Shown here: positions 1 to 6,565 of the stretch, one piece after another
How positions within the stretch are numbered: position 1 is the stretch's first letter
Layout: each line of letters opens with the position of its first letter
Origin: Holophagae bacterium
GTDB taxonomy: Bacteria > Acidobacteriota > Thermoanaerobaculia > Thermoanaerobaculales > Sulfomarinibacteraceae
DNA length: 8,010 nucleotides
Direction: 5' to 3'
Assembly: GCA_030637505.1 (NCBI GenBank)
Contig: DAOWGJ010000108.1
Location: 1-8,010 of the forward strand
The notes under the pieces: generated by a model
Database searches by the model: none
Told to the model about the DNA's origin: nothing
The model's input: only the letters and a program-made list of their open reading frames with translations
Position numbers and translations under genes: made by a program

Positions 1-545
1 ATCAAGAATGCCGGTATCGATGCGACGACTGCGGCGCTCCCAATGCGACCGCTTTGTACCAGAGCCGTACCGAGAACTGGGAGGGCGCCGAGACCGAGGC
101 CGGCGGCGATTTCGCCCAGCCCGATCCGAGCCATCAGATCGGTGTAGGTCAGGACAAGAAACGCCCCGGCGATCACCAGGGGAACCATCGGCCATCCAAT
201 TTTCACCAGGAAGAAAACTCCGACGGCGCCACCGATGATGGAGCAGACGACGGCGAAGATTGTGGCCTGCCTCGGGGTCATCGAACCAGACGGAAGGGTG
301 CCGCTGCCGCCTGAAAAGGGTGTTGCCTGGGTCTCCAGGTCAATGCCCGTCTTGAAGTCGCTGACCTCGTTGAAAATGTTCACCGCCATATGCAGCGATA
401 CCAGACCGATCAGGGCCAGTGCCGTGTGCGACCAGGAAAAGGACCGGTGGTAGGCCGAAGCGCCTGCGCCGCAAATAACCAGCGTTACGGGCAGGATCAG
501 GAATGGGCCGCGAGAAACTCCGAGAAACGCCGATGCTTTTGCCAT
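1..545 (-). CDS. UbiA-family prenyltransferase, MenA-like (N-terminal part, cut by window edge)
   Basis: Integral membrane enzyme that would transfer a polyprenyl chain from its diphosphate to an aromatic acceptor, as in menaquinone or ubiquinone synthesis. The first 181 residues are visible; the C-terminus lies beyond position 1 (family members are about 290-310 aa). Translation from the ATG at 545 gives a hydrophobic protein with an N-terminal RGPFLILP segment typical of the first helix. The Asp-rich motif NEVSDFKTGID (N59, E60, D63, D69) corresponds to the Mg-diphosphate site, followed by TPFSGGSGTLPSG (75-87). YTDLMARIGLGE (134-145) matches the conserved loop before GLGE in MenA-type enzymes. 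The second Asp-rich motif would be outside the window. An in-frame TAG lies four codons upstream of the ATG, so the start cannot be much earlier; no clear Shine-Dalgarno precedes it. Family assignment is firm; the exact acceptor (dihydroxynaphthoate or other) is an inference. Confidence 0.87.
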   Translation of the reverse strand, partial: MAKASAFLGVSRGPFLILPVTLVICGAGASAYHRSFSWSHTALALIGLVSLHMAVNIFNEVSDFKTGIDLETQATPFSGGSGTLPSGSMTPRQATIFAVVCSIIGGAVGVFFLVKIGWPMVPLVIAGAFLVLTYTDLMARIGLGEIAAGLGLGALPVLGTALVQSGRIGSAAVVASIPAFL

Positions 546-560
546 GGAGCAAGTCTACAG

Positions 561-589
561 AAAAACACGCGTCCCGGAGGGCGAGTGTT
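561..589 (-). terminator. imperfect hairpin plus T-run just upstream of the prenyltransferase start
   Basis: Read on the minus strand, AACACTCGCCC can pair with GGGACGCGTGTT (two mismatches, small loop), followed by TTTTTCTG. It looks like a weak or decayed intrinsic terminator or a leader attenuator, ending about 15 nt before the prenyltransferase ATG. Its core is 14/16 identical to the strong terminator at 741-756, so the two may be related copies. Function is not established. Confidence 0.35.
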
Positions 590-620
590 TGAAGGATGAA
601 ACCAGAGGCAAAACACAATT

Positions 621-708
621 GAACCGCAAAGAGCGCGAAGAGCGCGAAGAGAACGCAAAGAAGATTTTGAAAGAAAAACCCATAGCGCTCTTTGGGTCTT
701 TGTGGTTC
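621..708. repeat. dispersed hairpin repeat of the GAACCGCAAAGAGCGC type
   Basis: The left arm GAACCGCAAAGAGCGC (621-636) faces a right arm at 685-708 whose complement begins GAACCACAAAGACCCAAAG and ends AGAGCGC, so the ends are inverted repeats. Inside the left half a 9-mer GAGCGCGAA is repeated exactly in tandem (631-639, 640-648), followed by the variant GAGAACGCAAAG. Elements with this CTTTGCG/CGCAAAG vocabulary are, from memory, scattered between genes of many environmental bacteria. No coding potential is seen. Only this copy is in the window, so its dispersed nature is inferred. Confidence 0.6.
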
Positions 709-733
709 ATAACTAAACCGATGCCTTCATCAG

Positions 734-758
734 AAAAAAACGCGCCCCGAAGGGCGCG
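734..758 (-). terminator. intrinsic terminator of the minus-strand transcript
   Basis: On the minus strand a perfect 7-bp stem CGCGCCC/GGGCGCG closes a TTCG tetraloop and is followed directly by seven Ts. It lies 34 nt after the stop codon of the solute-binding protein gene and is correctly oriented to end that transcript. This is the clearest terminator in the window. Confidence 0.9.
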
Positions 759-763
759 CGTTA

Positions 764-787
764 ATTGACAGCTGATAGCTGAGAGCT
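764..787. repeat. AGCTGAY-type heptamer array, copy 1
   Basis: TGACAGCTGATAGCTGAGAGC reads as consecutive 7-nt units AGCTGAT, AGCTGAG preceded by TGAC. Its nearest edge is only a few nt past the stop codon of the solute-binding protein gene (stop 794-792). Further arrays of the same unit occur at 7711-7740 and 7831-7858. Confidence 0.7.
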
Positions 788-791
788 TTCT

Positions 792-1604
792 TTACGGCAC
801 CGCAACGAGCCAGGCGCCGTTGTCGAACCACTGCTCTTCGAGGATCTCGAGCACGCCGATCAACTCCAAGGCGCCGAGGGAATTCTCAACCATGTTGAGG
901 AATACGGTGTCTCCAGGCGGAATCGCGATGCCGATGGGCTCAAGGGTCAAGGGGCGATCCAGAGTGACCAGGTCGGCGTTGGGATGGCGGAGGATCGAGA
1001 GGGCGCAGATCGGGTAGTCGGCGACCAGGGCGTCAGCCTTGTCCGCAATCACCATGGCAACGCCGGCCTCATAGTCGTCGACTGCGGTGTACTGGGCGTC
1101 GGGCCAGACCTCTTTGACGAAATCCTGGCTGGTCGAATCCTTGAGTGCCACGATACGAGCTTTCGATTGATCCAGTTCCTCGGCCTCGAGGATGGCGGCG
1201 ATGGTCTTCGATTTCGTGAGGATCGATTTCCCGGAAACTTGGTAGGGTCCAACAAATGCGACTTCGAGGTTGCGGCGCGGGGTCATCGTCATCCCGGACA
1301 TCACAACGTCGACTTCACCCTTTTTGAGTGCCGGCAGCAACTCGGCGAAGGGCTTCTGAACGATTACCAACTCAACCTGCATCGCATCGGCGAGCAGAGT
1401 GGCGATATCGACCTCATAGCCGATGACCTCTCCGGTCTTCGAGACGACTGTGTATGGCGGTTGCGTTCCGGTCATGCCGACGCGGAGCTTGCCGCTTTCG
1501 ATGATGCGGGTGGCTACGGGAGCGTCGCTGCCGGCGATGGCTGCGAGAGGCGAGCCGATCACCAAGGTCAGGACCAGTGCTGTGAGAATTACTGTTCTTT
1601 TCAT
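792..1604 (-). CDS. periplasmic solute-binding protein, family 3 (amino-acid type)
   Basis: Exported binding protein of the SBP_bac_3 (PF00497) fold, which normally delivers an amino acid or similar small ligand to an ABC importer. From the ATG at 1604 it has 270 residues, the usual size. Residues 1-24 form a signal peptide (MKRT, hydrophobic core, cleavage near AIA|GSD). The mature part starts with the typical GKLRVGMTGTQPPY (39-51), then GYEVDIATLLADAM, a KGEVDVVMSGMTMTPRR segment whose Arg110/Arg111 lies where family members bind the ligand carboxylate, and KADALVADYP with Asp196 where the amino group is bound. No lipobox is present. I chose the ATG at 1604 because AAGGAG precedes it by 5 nt; upstream in-frame TTG/ATG codons (1625, 1622) lack this. 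The lipoprotein gene ends 60 nt upstream on the same strand. No permease or ATPase gene is nearby, so it may serve a transporter elsewhere or a sensory partner. The ligand is unknown. Confidence 0.92.
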   Translation of the reverse strand: MKRTVILTALVLTLVIGSPLAAIAGSDAPVATRIIESGKLRVGMTGTQPPYTVVSKTGEVIGYEVDIATLLADAMQVELVIVQKPFAELLPALKKGEVDVVMSGMTMTPRRNLEVAFVGPYQVSGKSILTKSKTIAAILEAEELDQSKARIVALKDSTSQDFVKEVWPDAQYTAVDDYEAGVAMVIADKADALVADYPICALSILRHPNADLVTLDRPLTLEPIGIAIPPGDTVFLNMVENSLGALELIGVLEILEEQWFDNGAWLVAVP

Positions 1605-1609
1605 TTTTT

Positions 1610-1615
1610 CTCCTT
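1610..1615 (-). promoter_or_regulatory. Shine-Dalgarno AAGGAG of the solute-binding protein gene
   Basis: AAGGAG followed by AAAAA and ATG at 1604. It lies inside the possible N-terminal extension starting at 1622/1625 and therefore argues for the downstream start. Confidence 0.8.
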
Positions 1616-1664
1616 TTTTCATCAACCCGTCAGGGTCAAGATTTCGAACAAAGTTACCTGAAAA

Positions 1665-2246
1665 TTACTCATTAGGGACGACCAGAGGGGGGAACCAGAG
1701 GAGGATCCGTGCAACGTGACCGTTGATTTTCTCTTGTGTGCTGTCGCTTTTGGAAAGGGTCTTCTGGATCATGCCCCGCCAGACCAAGTCGTTCTTGGAC
1801 CCGTCGATGATATCGATGATCAGAGTGCCCACCTCGTACTGGTAGGCTCTCATGCCGCCGTATCCGCCGTATCCGCCGTAACCCATGCCCCAGTAGCCGC
1901 CCCAGCCGCCGTAGCCGTAGCCGTAGCCGGAGTTGTAAACCTCGACTTTTTCCTCGCTTGAGCCGTAGTACGTGATCAATATGTCGGCCTGCTGATCCGG
2001 CCCGGCCTCGGTGAAGCCCTTCTTCAAGAGTTCCGCAGAAATCGCCCGGTGGATTCTGGTATCGACAATCTGACTGCCGCGCTCTGGCTTGTACTTGGAA
2101 TCGGTGTGGTCGTACCACCCGAAGGTCTTGTATTTCGTAAAGTCGACGTCGTGGTCATAGTCGCTGTCGACCGTAGTAGTGCTCGAACAGCCGGTCAGCA
2201 GGGCAAGGCCCAGCAGCGCTATTACTAGGTAGTTCAGGATCTTCAT
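1665..2246 (-). CDS. DUF4136-type outer-membrane lipoprotein with Gly/Tyr-rich insert
   Basis: A 193-residue lipoprotein. Residues 1-20 are a lipoprotein signal (MKILN, hydrophobic core, lipobox LLTGC) with the acylated Cys at position 20 and Ser at +2, which favours outer-membrane sorting. The mature part has the DUF4136 pattern: VDSDYDHDVDFTKYKTFGWY (26-45) near the start, an ADILITYYG strand (87-95), and toward the end YEVGTLIIDIID then LVWRGMIQKTLS and a FPP near the C-terminus. Function of the family is unknown. Between the two halves, about residues 107-131 are almost only Gly, Tyr, Trp and Met (SGYGYGYGG...), encoded by short tandem DNA repeats. Two ATGs are possible (2252 and 2246); I take 2246 because the GGAGGAG at 2254-2260 is too close to 2252. 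It could be co-transcribed with the solute-binding protein gene 60 nt downstream, as no terminator is seen between them. Confidence 0.87.
   Translation of the reverse strand: MKILNYLVIALLGLALLTGCSSTTTVDSDYDHDVDFTKYKTFGWYDHTDSKYKPERGSQIVDTRIHRAISAELLKKGFTEAGPDQQADILITYYGSSEEKVEVYNSGYGYGYGGWGGYWGMGYGGYGGYGGMRAYQYEVGTLIIDIIDGSKNDLVWRGMIQKTLSKSDSTQEKINGHVARILLWFPPLVVPNE
1854..1925. repeat. in-frame tandem repeats encoding the Gly/Tyr-rich stretch
   Basis: Plus-strand reading shows three 9-bp units with consensus TCCGCCGTA (1854-1862, 1863-1871, 1872-1880; the first unit differs by one base) and three exact 6-bp units GCCGTA (1908-1925). Both unit lengths are multiples of three, so copy-number change would lengthen or shorten the GYGGYGG/GYGYGY segment without a frameshift. 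Confidence 0.8.
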
Positions 2247-2253
2247 ATTCATT

Positions 2254-2260
2254 CTCCTCC
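2254..2260 (-). promoter_or_regulatory. Shine-Dalgarno GGAGGAG of the lipoprotein gene
   Basis: Strong purine-rich site, 7 nt before the ATG at 2246 and only 1 nt before the ATG at 2252; the spacing decides in favour of 2246. Confidence 0.75.
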
Positions 2261-2379
2261 GTCTATCCGGCACATGATACCCCAACAGGGTTCCGCCGTG
2301 GTGGCCGACTCAGATCACCGCATCAAGAACCTCGACCTTGAGCTGGAGATTCCCCGCCAGGTCGGGAAGCCCGCTCTCC

Positions 2380-2419
2380 CGTCTTGCTTCCCAGCCTCCT
2401 TGCCTCCCAGCCTCCCAGC
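2380..2419. repeat. five tandem degenerate octamers (GCTGGGAG type)
   Basis: In exact 8-nt register the plus strand reads CGTCTTGC, TTCCCAGC, CTCCTTGC, CTCCCAGC, CTCCCAGC; every unit ends in GC. On the minus strand this is (GCTGGGAG)n with variants. It begins 2 nt after the stop codon of the beta-barrel gene (2424-2422). The remainder of the 2247-2421 spacer shows no gene I can support. Confidence 0.75.
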
Positions 2420-2421
2420 TC

Positions 2422-3273
2422 TTAGAAAGGGAAACCCAGGTAGATCCGCCAGGCGCCGTAGTTGTCGGCGAAACGATATCCGACGCCGTACCAGGCGGGC
2501 AGCTTGATTCCAACTACCTTGGGCTGTCTCGGCAGTTCAAAGGAGAGCCCCAGTTCCAGATGGCGACGAATCTCCAGCGAGGCCCCTTCCGGCCCTCCGA
2601 TCATCAGATCATCGAAATACCATCGGGGAAAGAGAAATACGCCACCCACAGGCCGGTCTCCCAGAAGATCAAACCACAGCGGAAAACCCGCGCTACCGCC
2701 GATTTCCAGGGAGCCGACGTCGTCATGAGCGTTCCAGTCTTCGGTCCAGGCGAGGGTGTATTGGATCTTCCCTCCGGCGGTCAGGCGCCAACCCGTGAGA
2801 TCCCACGAGGACGAAGCCCTCATGCCGGCTGAACCCAACCAGGCATGCTCGCCGATGTCCAGGGCGCTGATGGCGCCGAACTCGGCGAAGGGTCGCAGCA
2901 TCCACCGTTCGCCGACCGGAATCAAAAGCTCCAGTCCCGGAGTGATGACCAGAGTCTGGAGGCTGAAGAGAATGTCGTCCCCTTCAATATCGGAGATCGT
3001 CGTATGGTTCCATATGAAGTAAACCGGAACCCTCAGTTTGAAGCCGATTTTCCCCGGCCCCGGTTGCCTGAGAGTGATGGCGAAGGGCATTTTGACCACC
3101 GTTGAGTCCGTATCCGTTGACCCTGGCTCACCGATGTCCAGACCTGCGCCCCGGGCCAGGTTCAGGCGATCCCATGGGATGTCTTGCCCCGCGGCCAGGC
3201 CCGGCCAGAGAACCGCAAAAGCCGACATGAGCCCGAATATCCGGAAAGCCCGGCGATGGAAAAAAGAATCCAA
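2422..3273 (-). CDS. probable outer-membrane beta-barrel protein, unknown function
   Basis: A 283-residue exported protein. Residues 1-29 form a signal peptide with a positive n-region (HRRAFR), hydrophobic core and a cleavage site near LAAG|QD. The rest alternates polar and hydrophobic/aromatic residues with Gly-rich turns, for example FKLRVPVYFIW, LVITPGLELLIPVG, MLRPFAEFGAISAL, WRLTAGGKIQYTLAW and LGLSFELP. The C-terminus YGAWRIYLGFPF ends in Phe with hydrophobic residues at alternate positions (I277, L279, F281, F283), the usual BAM recognition signature. No specific family recognised; a small porin-like or structural barrel of about 10-12 strands is a reasonable guess. The start is a TTG: GGAGG lies 4 nt upstream, and the next Met (residue 16) would remove the positive n-region. 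The gene is divergent from the large exported protein gene. Confidence 0.82.
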   Translation of the reverse strand: MDSFFHRRAFRIFGLMSAFAVLWPGLAAGQDIPWDRLNLARGAGLDIGEPGSTDTDSTVVKMPFAITLRQPGPGKIGFKLRVPVYFIWNHTTISDIEGDDILFSLQTLVITPGLELLIPVGERWMLRPFAEFGAISALDIGEHAWLGSAGMRASSSWDLTGWRLTAGGKIQYTLAWTEDWNAHDDVGSLEIGGSAGFPLWFDLLGDRPVGGVFLFPRWYFDDLMIGGPEGASLEIRRHLELGLSFELPRQPKVVGIKLPAWYGVGYRFADNYGAWRIYLGFPF

Positions 3274-3277
3274 GGAA

Positions 3278-3291
3278 CCTCCGTCCGGAGG
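3278..3291 (-). promoter_or_regulatory. palindrome containing the Shine-Dalgarno of the beta-barrel gene
   Basis: CCTCCG-TC-CGGAGG is a perfect 6-bp inverted repeat with a 2-nt centre. On the minus-strand mRNA the GGAGG ribosome site (3282-3278) is the 3' arm and can be covered by the 5' CCTCC arm. It could be an operator or could limit translation; the 2-nt centre is too tight for a hairpin unless the inner pairs open. Confidence 0.45.
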
Positions 3292-3346
3292 CTATCACTC
3301 CCCTCGGTCTAACGCGTCAGAAAACATATCTACTGTGTGCGGATTC

Positions 3347-3355
3347 TGCGATAAT
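3347..3355 (+). promoter_or_regulatory. candidate extended -10 promoter for the exported-protein/VWA operon
   Basis: TGCGATAAT fits an extended -10 (TG, one base, GATAAT, 5/6 to TATAAT), placed about 50 nt before the ATG at 3407. No convincing -35 hexamer is visible 17 nt upstream. Prediction by eye only. Confidence 0.35.
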
Positions 3356-3396
3356 GGCGATGCGAAAATAGAACATCCGCTTCGTTAATGGACATT

Positions 3397-3401
3397 GGAG
3401 G
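3397..3401 (+). promoter_or_regulatory. Shine-Dalgarno GGAGG of the large exported protein gene
   Basis: GGAGG, then CTCAA, then ATG at 3407. It overlaps the in-frame TTG at 3395, so the start is the ATG at 3407, not the longer TTG form. Confidence 0.85.
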
Positions 3402-3406
3402 CTCAA

Positions 3407-6400
3407 ATGAACTGCCGATTCAGGGTTCTCGGGCATGTCTTGGCCCTCGCCGGCTTGATGGTGTGCTCATCGGCCACCGCCGACGACTCGGTTCGGGTGC
3501 CGGGCGGAACCGCTGCGGTGGCCAGACTCCTGGGGAACGTTGATACCCAACCCGAACGCTTCTGTGCCAGCCTGAACCGAGTGCTCCTTTCACAGATTGT
3601 TATTGATCACGATTGGGAGAGTCACGACAACCGCCTGCTTCTGGCCGAGTACGCTGGGGTTGTCGGGAGTCTCGGGACTGCAGATGAGGTCAGGGTCGTT
3701 TTCGAGGGAAAGGACAAATCGGGGCGCAAACAATTCAAGAAGTTCACCCGGACATTCGGCTACGATACGAAACGACGCAAGGGCCGGTTGGAGCTGATCC
3801 CAAGGGACAGTGATGAGGACAAACGGCGGCGCAGGGTCGCCATGGCCCTTGAGTGGGATCTTGTCGGCGGGGCAAAACGGCTCAGTGACGGAGAGCAGCT
3901 GGTTTTCTCGGCGACCAGCGAGACCGTTCCGGCGGCTCTCGGCCTCAGGGATGGAGGATCATTTTTCGGTTCGTCCGTTCGACCGGAGAACGCTCTCGAG
4001 AAGTTGGCCATGGATCAACGACTTGGTCTTGTGGTCGAAGGGCTGCGGCGAACGAACACCGAGACCCGTCAACTCCTGCAAAAAGAGCTTCTCCGCTTCC
4101 TCTACGATGAGGTCCCGGTTGCGTTTTACCGTTACGCCTCAGCGATCGAGATCATCGACGGACGGCTGACCCTTCCGGGCGGACCGGGGGCGCTCCAGAC
4201 CTGGTCGGAATTGCTCGACGTCTCACCTGAACGGCCGATACCCTTCATCAAGGCCTTACTGGAGGATTCGGACGGCCGAGCCGCCTACCTCTGGCACGCC
4301 TTGTTCTTCGCACCACCGGATGTTTCTGCCCTGATCATGGATAGGAACTCGGCGACCGATAAGTCGGACCGGCGCTTCGTTCGCCGGTTCTTCCGCAAGC
4401 TCAAGAGCAGCAAGAATGTCGTCCGGTACGATATGGCTCGGGGCCGAGATCTTGGCTTCGCTGCGTTGGTTCGGTCCATCGACAGACCGGAGGCAGGTTC
4501 CGGCCTTGAGTTCCCCGGCGGGGCGCGGCTGTGGTGGGATACGGTTCGTGGCGACGATCCCATCAGAAGCGGGGCCGACGCCGCCAAGATCGTGGTGAAG
4601 GCAGGGAAGAACGAACTCTCAACAGATGATTTCATTCTCAAGGTATTGACCGAGACCAGTGATGTTGGGGAGGTCGAACGTCTTGTGCTTCCGAGGGTGA
4701 TTCGTCTCTTCGGCGCCTTCCGGGGTCGCCCGGAGTTGTTCAGCCCCAACGCCGTTGTCCTTTTGGGGCGTGCCGGCGACTGGTTCCCGTCAGCGCTGCC
4801 GGTTCTGGATCGAATGCGCCTGAATTCGCCCAAGGCGATGGAGAGATATTTGGTCACCGTCGCTGGTCTCGGCAGCCTGCCCAAGTCTTCGGAAACCTTC
4901 GCCCTGGTGGACAGCTTCCAGGGTGGCGTCGAACTTGTTCGCATGTTGGACCAGGCTGAGTTCCTTGGCGCCGAGCAGACTCAAACGCTCTTCATGGATT
5001 GGCTGAAGGTCCACCAGTCGGCCCGACTTGCCTGGCTGTCCAAGACCGTGAGGATGCTGCCTCAGGTTCCGGAGGACAGCCCGGGCAGAGGACCTCTCGA
5101 ACGCGCCCTGGTTGCAGCCTTGGTCAGCCGACGGGATCCTCAGACCTTCACATGGCGTGGTCTCGAATATCAGGGCCGGCGGGGACTCGATTTGGCTCGA
5201 AGGATGGTTGTCAATTTGGAGACCCAGGGAATTCCTCCCGTGGATCTCATTGTGCAAATCGCCGATGATCTTGATGGTCTTGAGGCTGCCTTGAATGCAG
5301 CGGACCTCGAGCAAACACGCGAGCTCGTGTCGAGCCTCATGGCGAACGTCAGGGCTTTGCCGACGCCGGCCTTCGATCCTCCTCTGGATGACAACCACCT
5401 TGAGAAGCTCTTCCTGCCGGTCCAGCGACCGTCCATGCTCAAGGACTTGGGCAAGGTAGGCAAGATCAAGAAAGCGAAGAAGCTGCCGAAGAGAGCGCCG
5501 GATATTGCCGATTTCCGTGCCGATATGGACAGGGAGCTTCGGCCCCTGCTGCTCGCCCCTGTCTATATCGAGGCGATGGGTGAAGGCACCAGCGTGCTTC
5601 TCGAGGATTCAAACCTGGTGCGCAAGCACAGTGCTGTGCGCTACCTCGACAAGGATCTGCCAGGTGACACCCCGTGGGCCGCGACAATATTGATTCCCTC
5701 GTCGGAATCGACCTTCGGCACCCACGTTGCCGGCCATGTCAGTGGCGTGGCGGCAGCTCTCGTCAGATTTCGCATCTCCGGCCTGGACCGCGGGGAACTT
5801 TCGCGGGTCCAGAATGTCCTGCGCGATCAACTGTGGTTTGAGGACCTGGCCACAACCAGATGGCAGACAATCAGTCCCGAGCTGTCACGATTCTCCAATG
5901 CCGCTATTGCCGTAGGCGGAGCGGCACTGAATGCATCAGTAGGCGGGGAGGGCGGTGTGGATGGAGAAGCTCTTGCGCTGTGCCGCGCCAAGATTCCCTC
6001 CGCGCGGCTCGAGGCAGAACTGCACCGGAGGCGGAGGGCCGACCAAGGCGGCCCGGCCGTAGTTGGCCCGTCAGAGCTCTTCATGATTGGTCTCGAGATC
6101 ACCGAGCGGGGCTTCCCGGGCGCGAACCACACGGACGATCTGGAGAGTGCCGTTCGGGATCTCGAAAAAGCCCGCGAGGGTCTTGGTCGCGGGTGGCGAA
6201 AGCAGATCAACGTCCTTGGCGCCCCCACCATCACCATCAACGGTATCGGTCGGCCATGGGTAGGTGATTGGCCGCCATACGAAGCTCTGGAGAGTGAGGG
6301 GCCTCTGGCGCTTCTGAATGAGCGACAGCTGGTCGACCTGCGCCTGAAGATCTTCAACTATCTCGGTGAACATGGTTTGCCGGGTGAGGTTGGTAGAGAC

Positions 6401-6565
6401 CTGATGGAAGGGTTTGTCATGGATGCGGCCTCCACCCTTCGAATCGAGACCCTGCGAGACTGGGAGGGATTCTTGGCCTGGATAGGTGCGATCGATGAAG
6501 ATGCCCTGGATGAGAGGATGAGACAGTGTTTCGCAACAAATCTCTACTCTGCGCAGCTTTTCTGA
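3407..6565 (+). CDS. large exported protein of unknown function (1,052 aa)
   Basis: I do not recognise a named family. The protein starts with a signal peptide (MNCRFRVLGH, hydrophobic core, cleavage near ATA|DDS at residue 25); Cys20 is preceded by LMV, which is not a lipobox. No further membrane segment is evident, so it should be periplasmic or secreted. Residues about 85-170 are charged and strand-like (DEVRVVFEGKDKSGRKQF, later KRRRR at 139-143). About 190-670 is mostly helical, Leu-rich and includes repeated solenoid-like helices (FIKALLEDSDGRAAYLWHAL). A basic linker at 683-696 (8 of 14 residues Lys/Arg) separates this from a second globular part, about 705-1052, containing GEGTSVLLEDSNLVRKHSAV and LGAPTITINGIGRPWVGDW. 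The reading frame is open for 3.1 kb. The last 13 codons overlap the VWA gene, indicating a shared transcript and coupled translation, and hence a joint role. Start chosen from GGAGG 5 nt upstream. Confidence 0.9.
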   Translation: MNCRFRVLGHVLALAGLMVCSSATADDSVRVPGGTAAVARLLGNVDTQPERFCASLNRVLLSQIVIDHDWESHDNRLLLAEYAGVVGSLGTADEVRVVFEGKDKSGRKQFKKFTRTFGYDTKRRKGRLELIPRDSDEDKRRRRVAMALEWDLVGGAKRLSDGEQLVFSATSETVPAALGLRDGGSFFGSSVRPENALEKLAMDQRLGLVVEGLRRTNTETRQLLQKELLRFLYDEVPVAFYRYASAIEIIDGRLTLPGGPGALQTWSELLDVSPERPIPFIKALLEDSDGRAAYLWHALFFAPPDVSALIMDRNSATDKSDRRFVRRFFRKLKSSKNVVRYDMARGRDLGFAALVRSIDRPEAGSGLEFPGGARLWWDTVRGDDPIRSGADAAKIVVKAGKNELSTDDFILKVLTETSDVGEVERLVLPRVIRLFGAFRGRPELFSPNAVVLLGRAGDWFPSALPVLDRMRLNSPKAMERYLVTVAGLGSLPKSSETFALVDSFQGGVELVRMLDQAEFLGAEQTQTLFMDWLKVHQSARLAWLSKTVRMLPQVPEDSPGRGPLERALVAALVSRRDPQTFTWRGLEYQGRRGLDLARRMVVNLETQGIPPVDLIVQIADDLDGLEAALNAADLEQTRELVSSLMANVRALPTPAFDPPLDDNHLEKLFLPVQRPSMLKDLGKVGKIKKAKKLPKRAPDIADFRADMDRELRPLLLAPVYIEAMGEGTSVLLEDSNLVRKHSAVRYLDKDLPGDTPWAATILIPSSESTFGTHVAGHVSGVAAALVRFRISGLDRGELSRVQNVLRDQLWFEDLATTRWQTISPELSRFSNAAIAVGGAALNASVGGEGGVDGEALALCRAKIPSARLEAELHRRRRADQGGPAVVGPSELFMIGLEITERGFPGANHTDDLESAVRDLEKAREGLGRGWRKQINVLGAPTITINGIGRPWVGDWPPYEALESEGPLALLNERQLVDLRLKIFNYLGEHGLPGEVGRDLMEGFVMDAASTLRIETLRDWEGFLAWIGAIDEDALDERMRQCFATNLYSAQLF

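Noticed and set aside
54..314. Plus-strand small open frames near the left edge
   Set aside because: They overlap the UbiA-family reading frame on the other strand, which carries conserved motifs; their translations are low-complexity and charged.
984..1661. 225-codon open frame on the plus strand opposite the solute-binding protein gene
   Set aside because: Shadow of the minus-strand gene, whose signal peptide, ribosome site and family motifs are clear.
2274..2507. Possible small gene between the lipoprotein and barrel genes
   Set aside because: The frame runs through the octamer array into the barrel gene and has no ribosome site or recognisable protein features.
4285..4944. 219-codon minus-strand frame within the large exported protein gene
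   Set aside because: Ser/Arg/Pro-rich translation without domain features, typical of an antisense shadow.
5714..5737. FGTHVAGH in the large exported protein resembles the GHGTHVAG motif around the subtilase catalytic His
   Set aside because: The neighbouring subtilase motifs (catalytic Asp and GTSMAxP Ser motif) are not visible in the protein, and the leading His of the motif is missing; chance resemblance is more likely.
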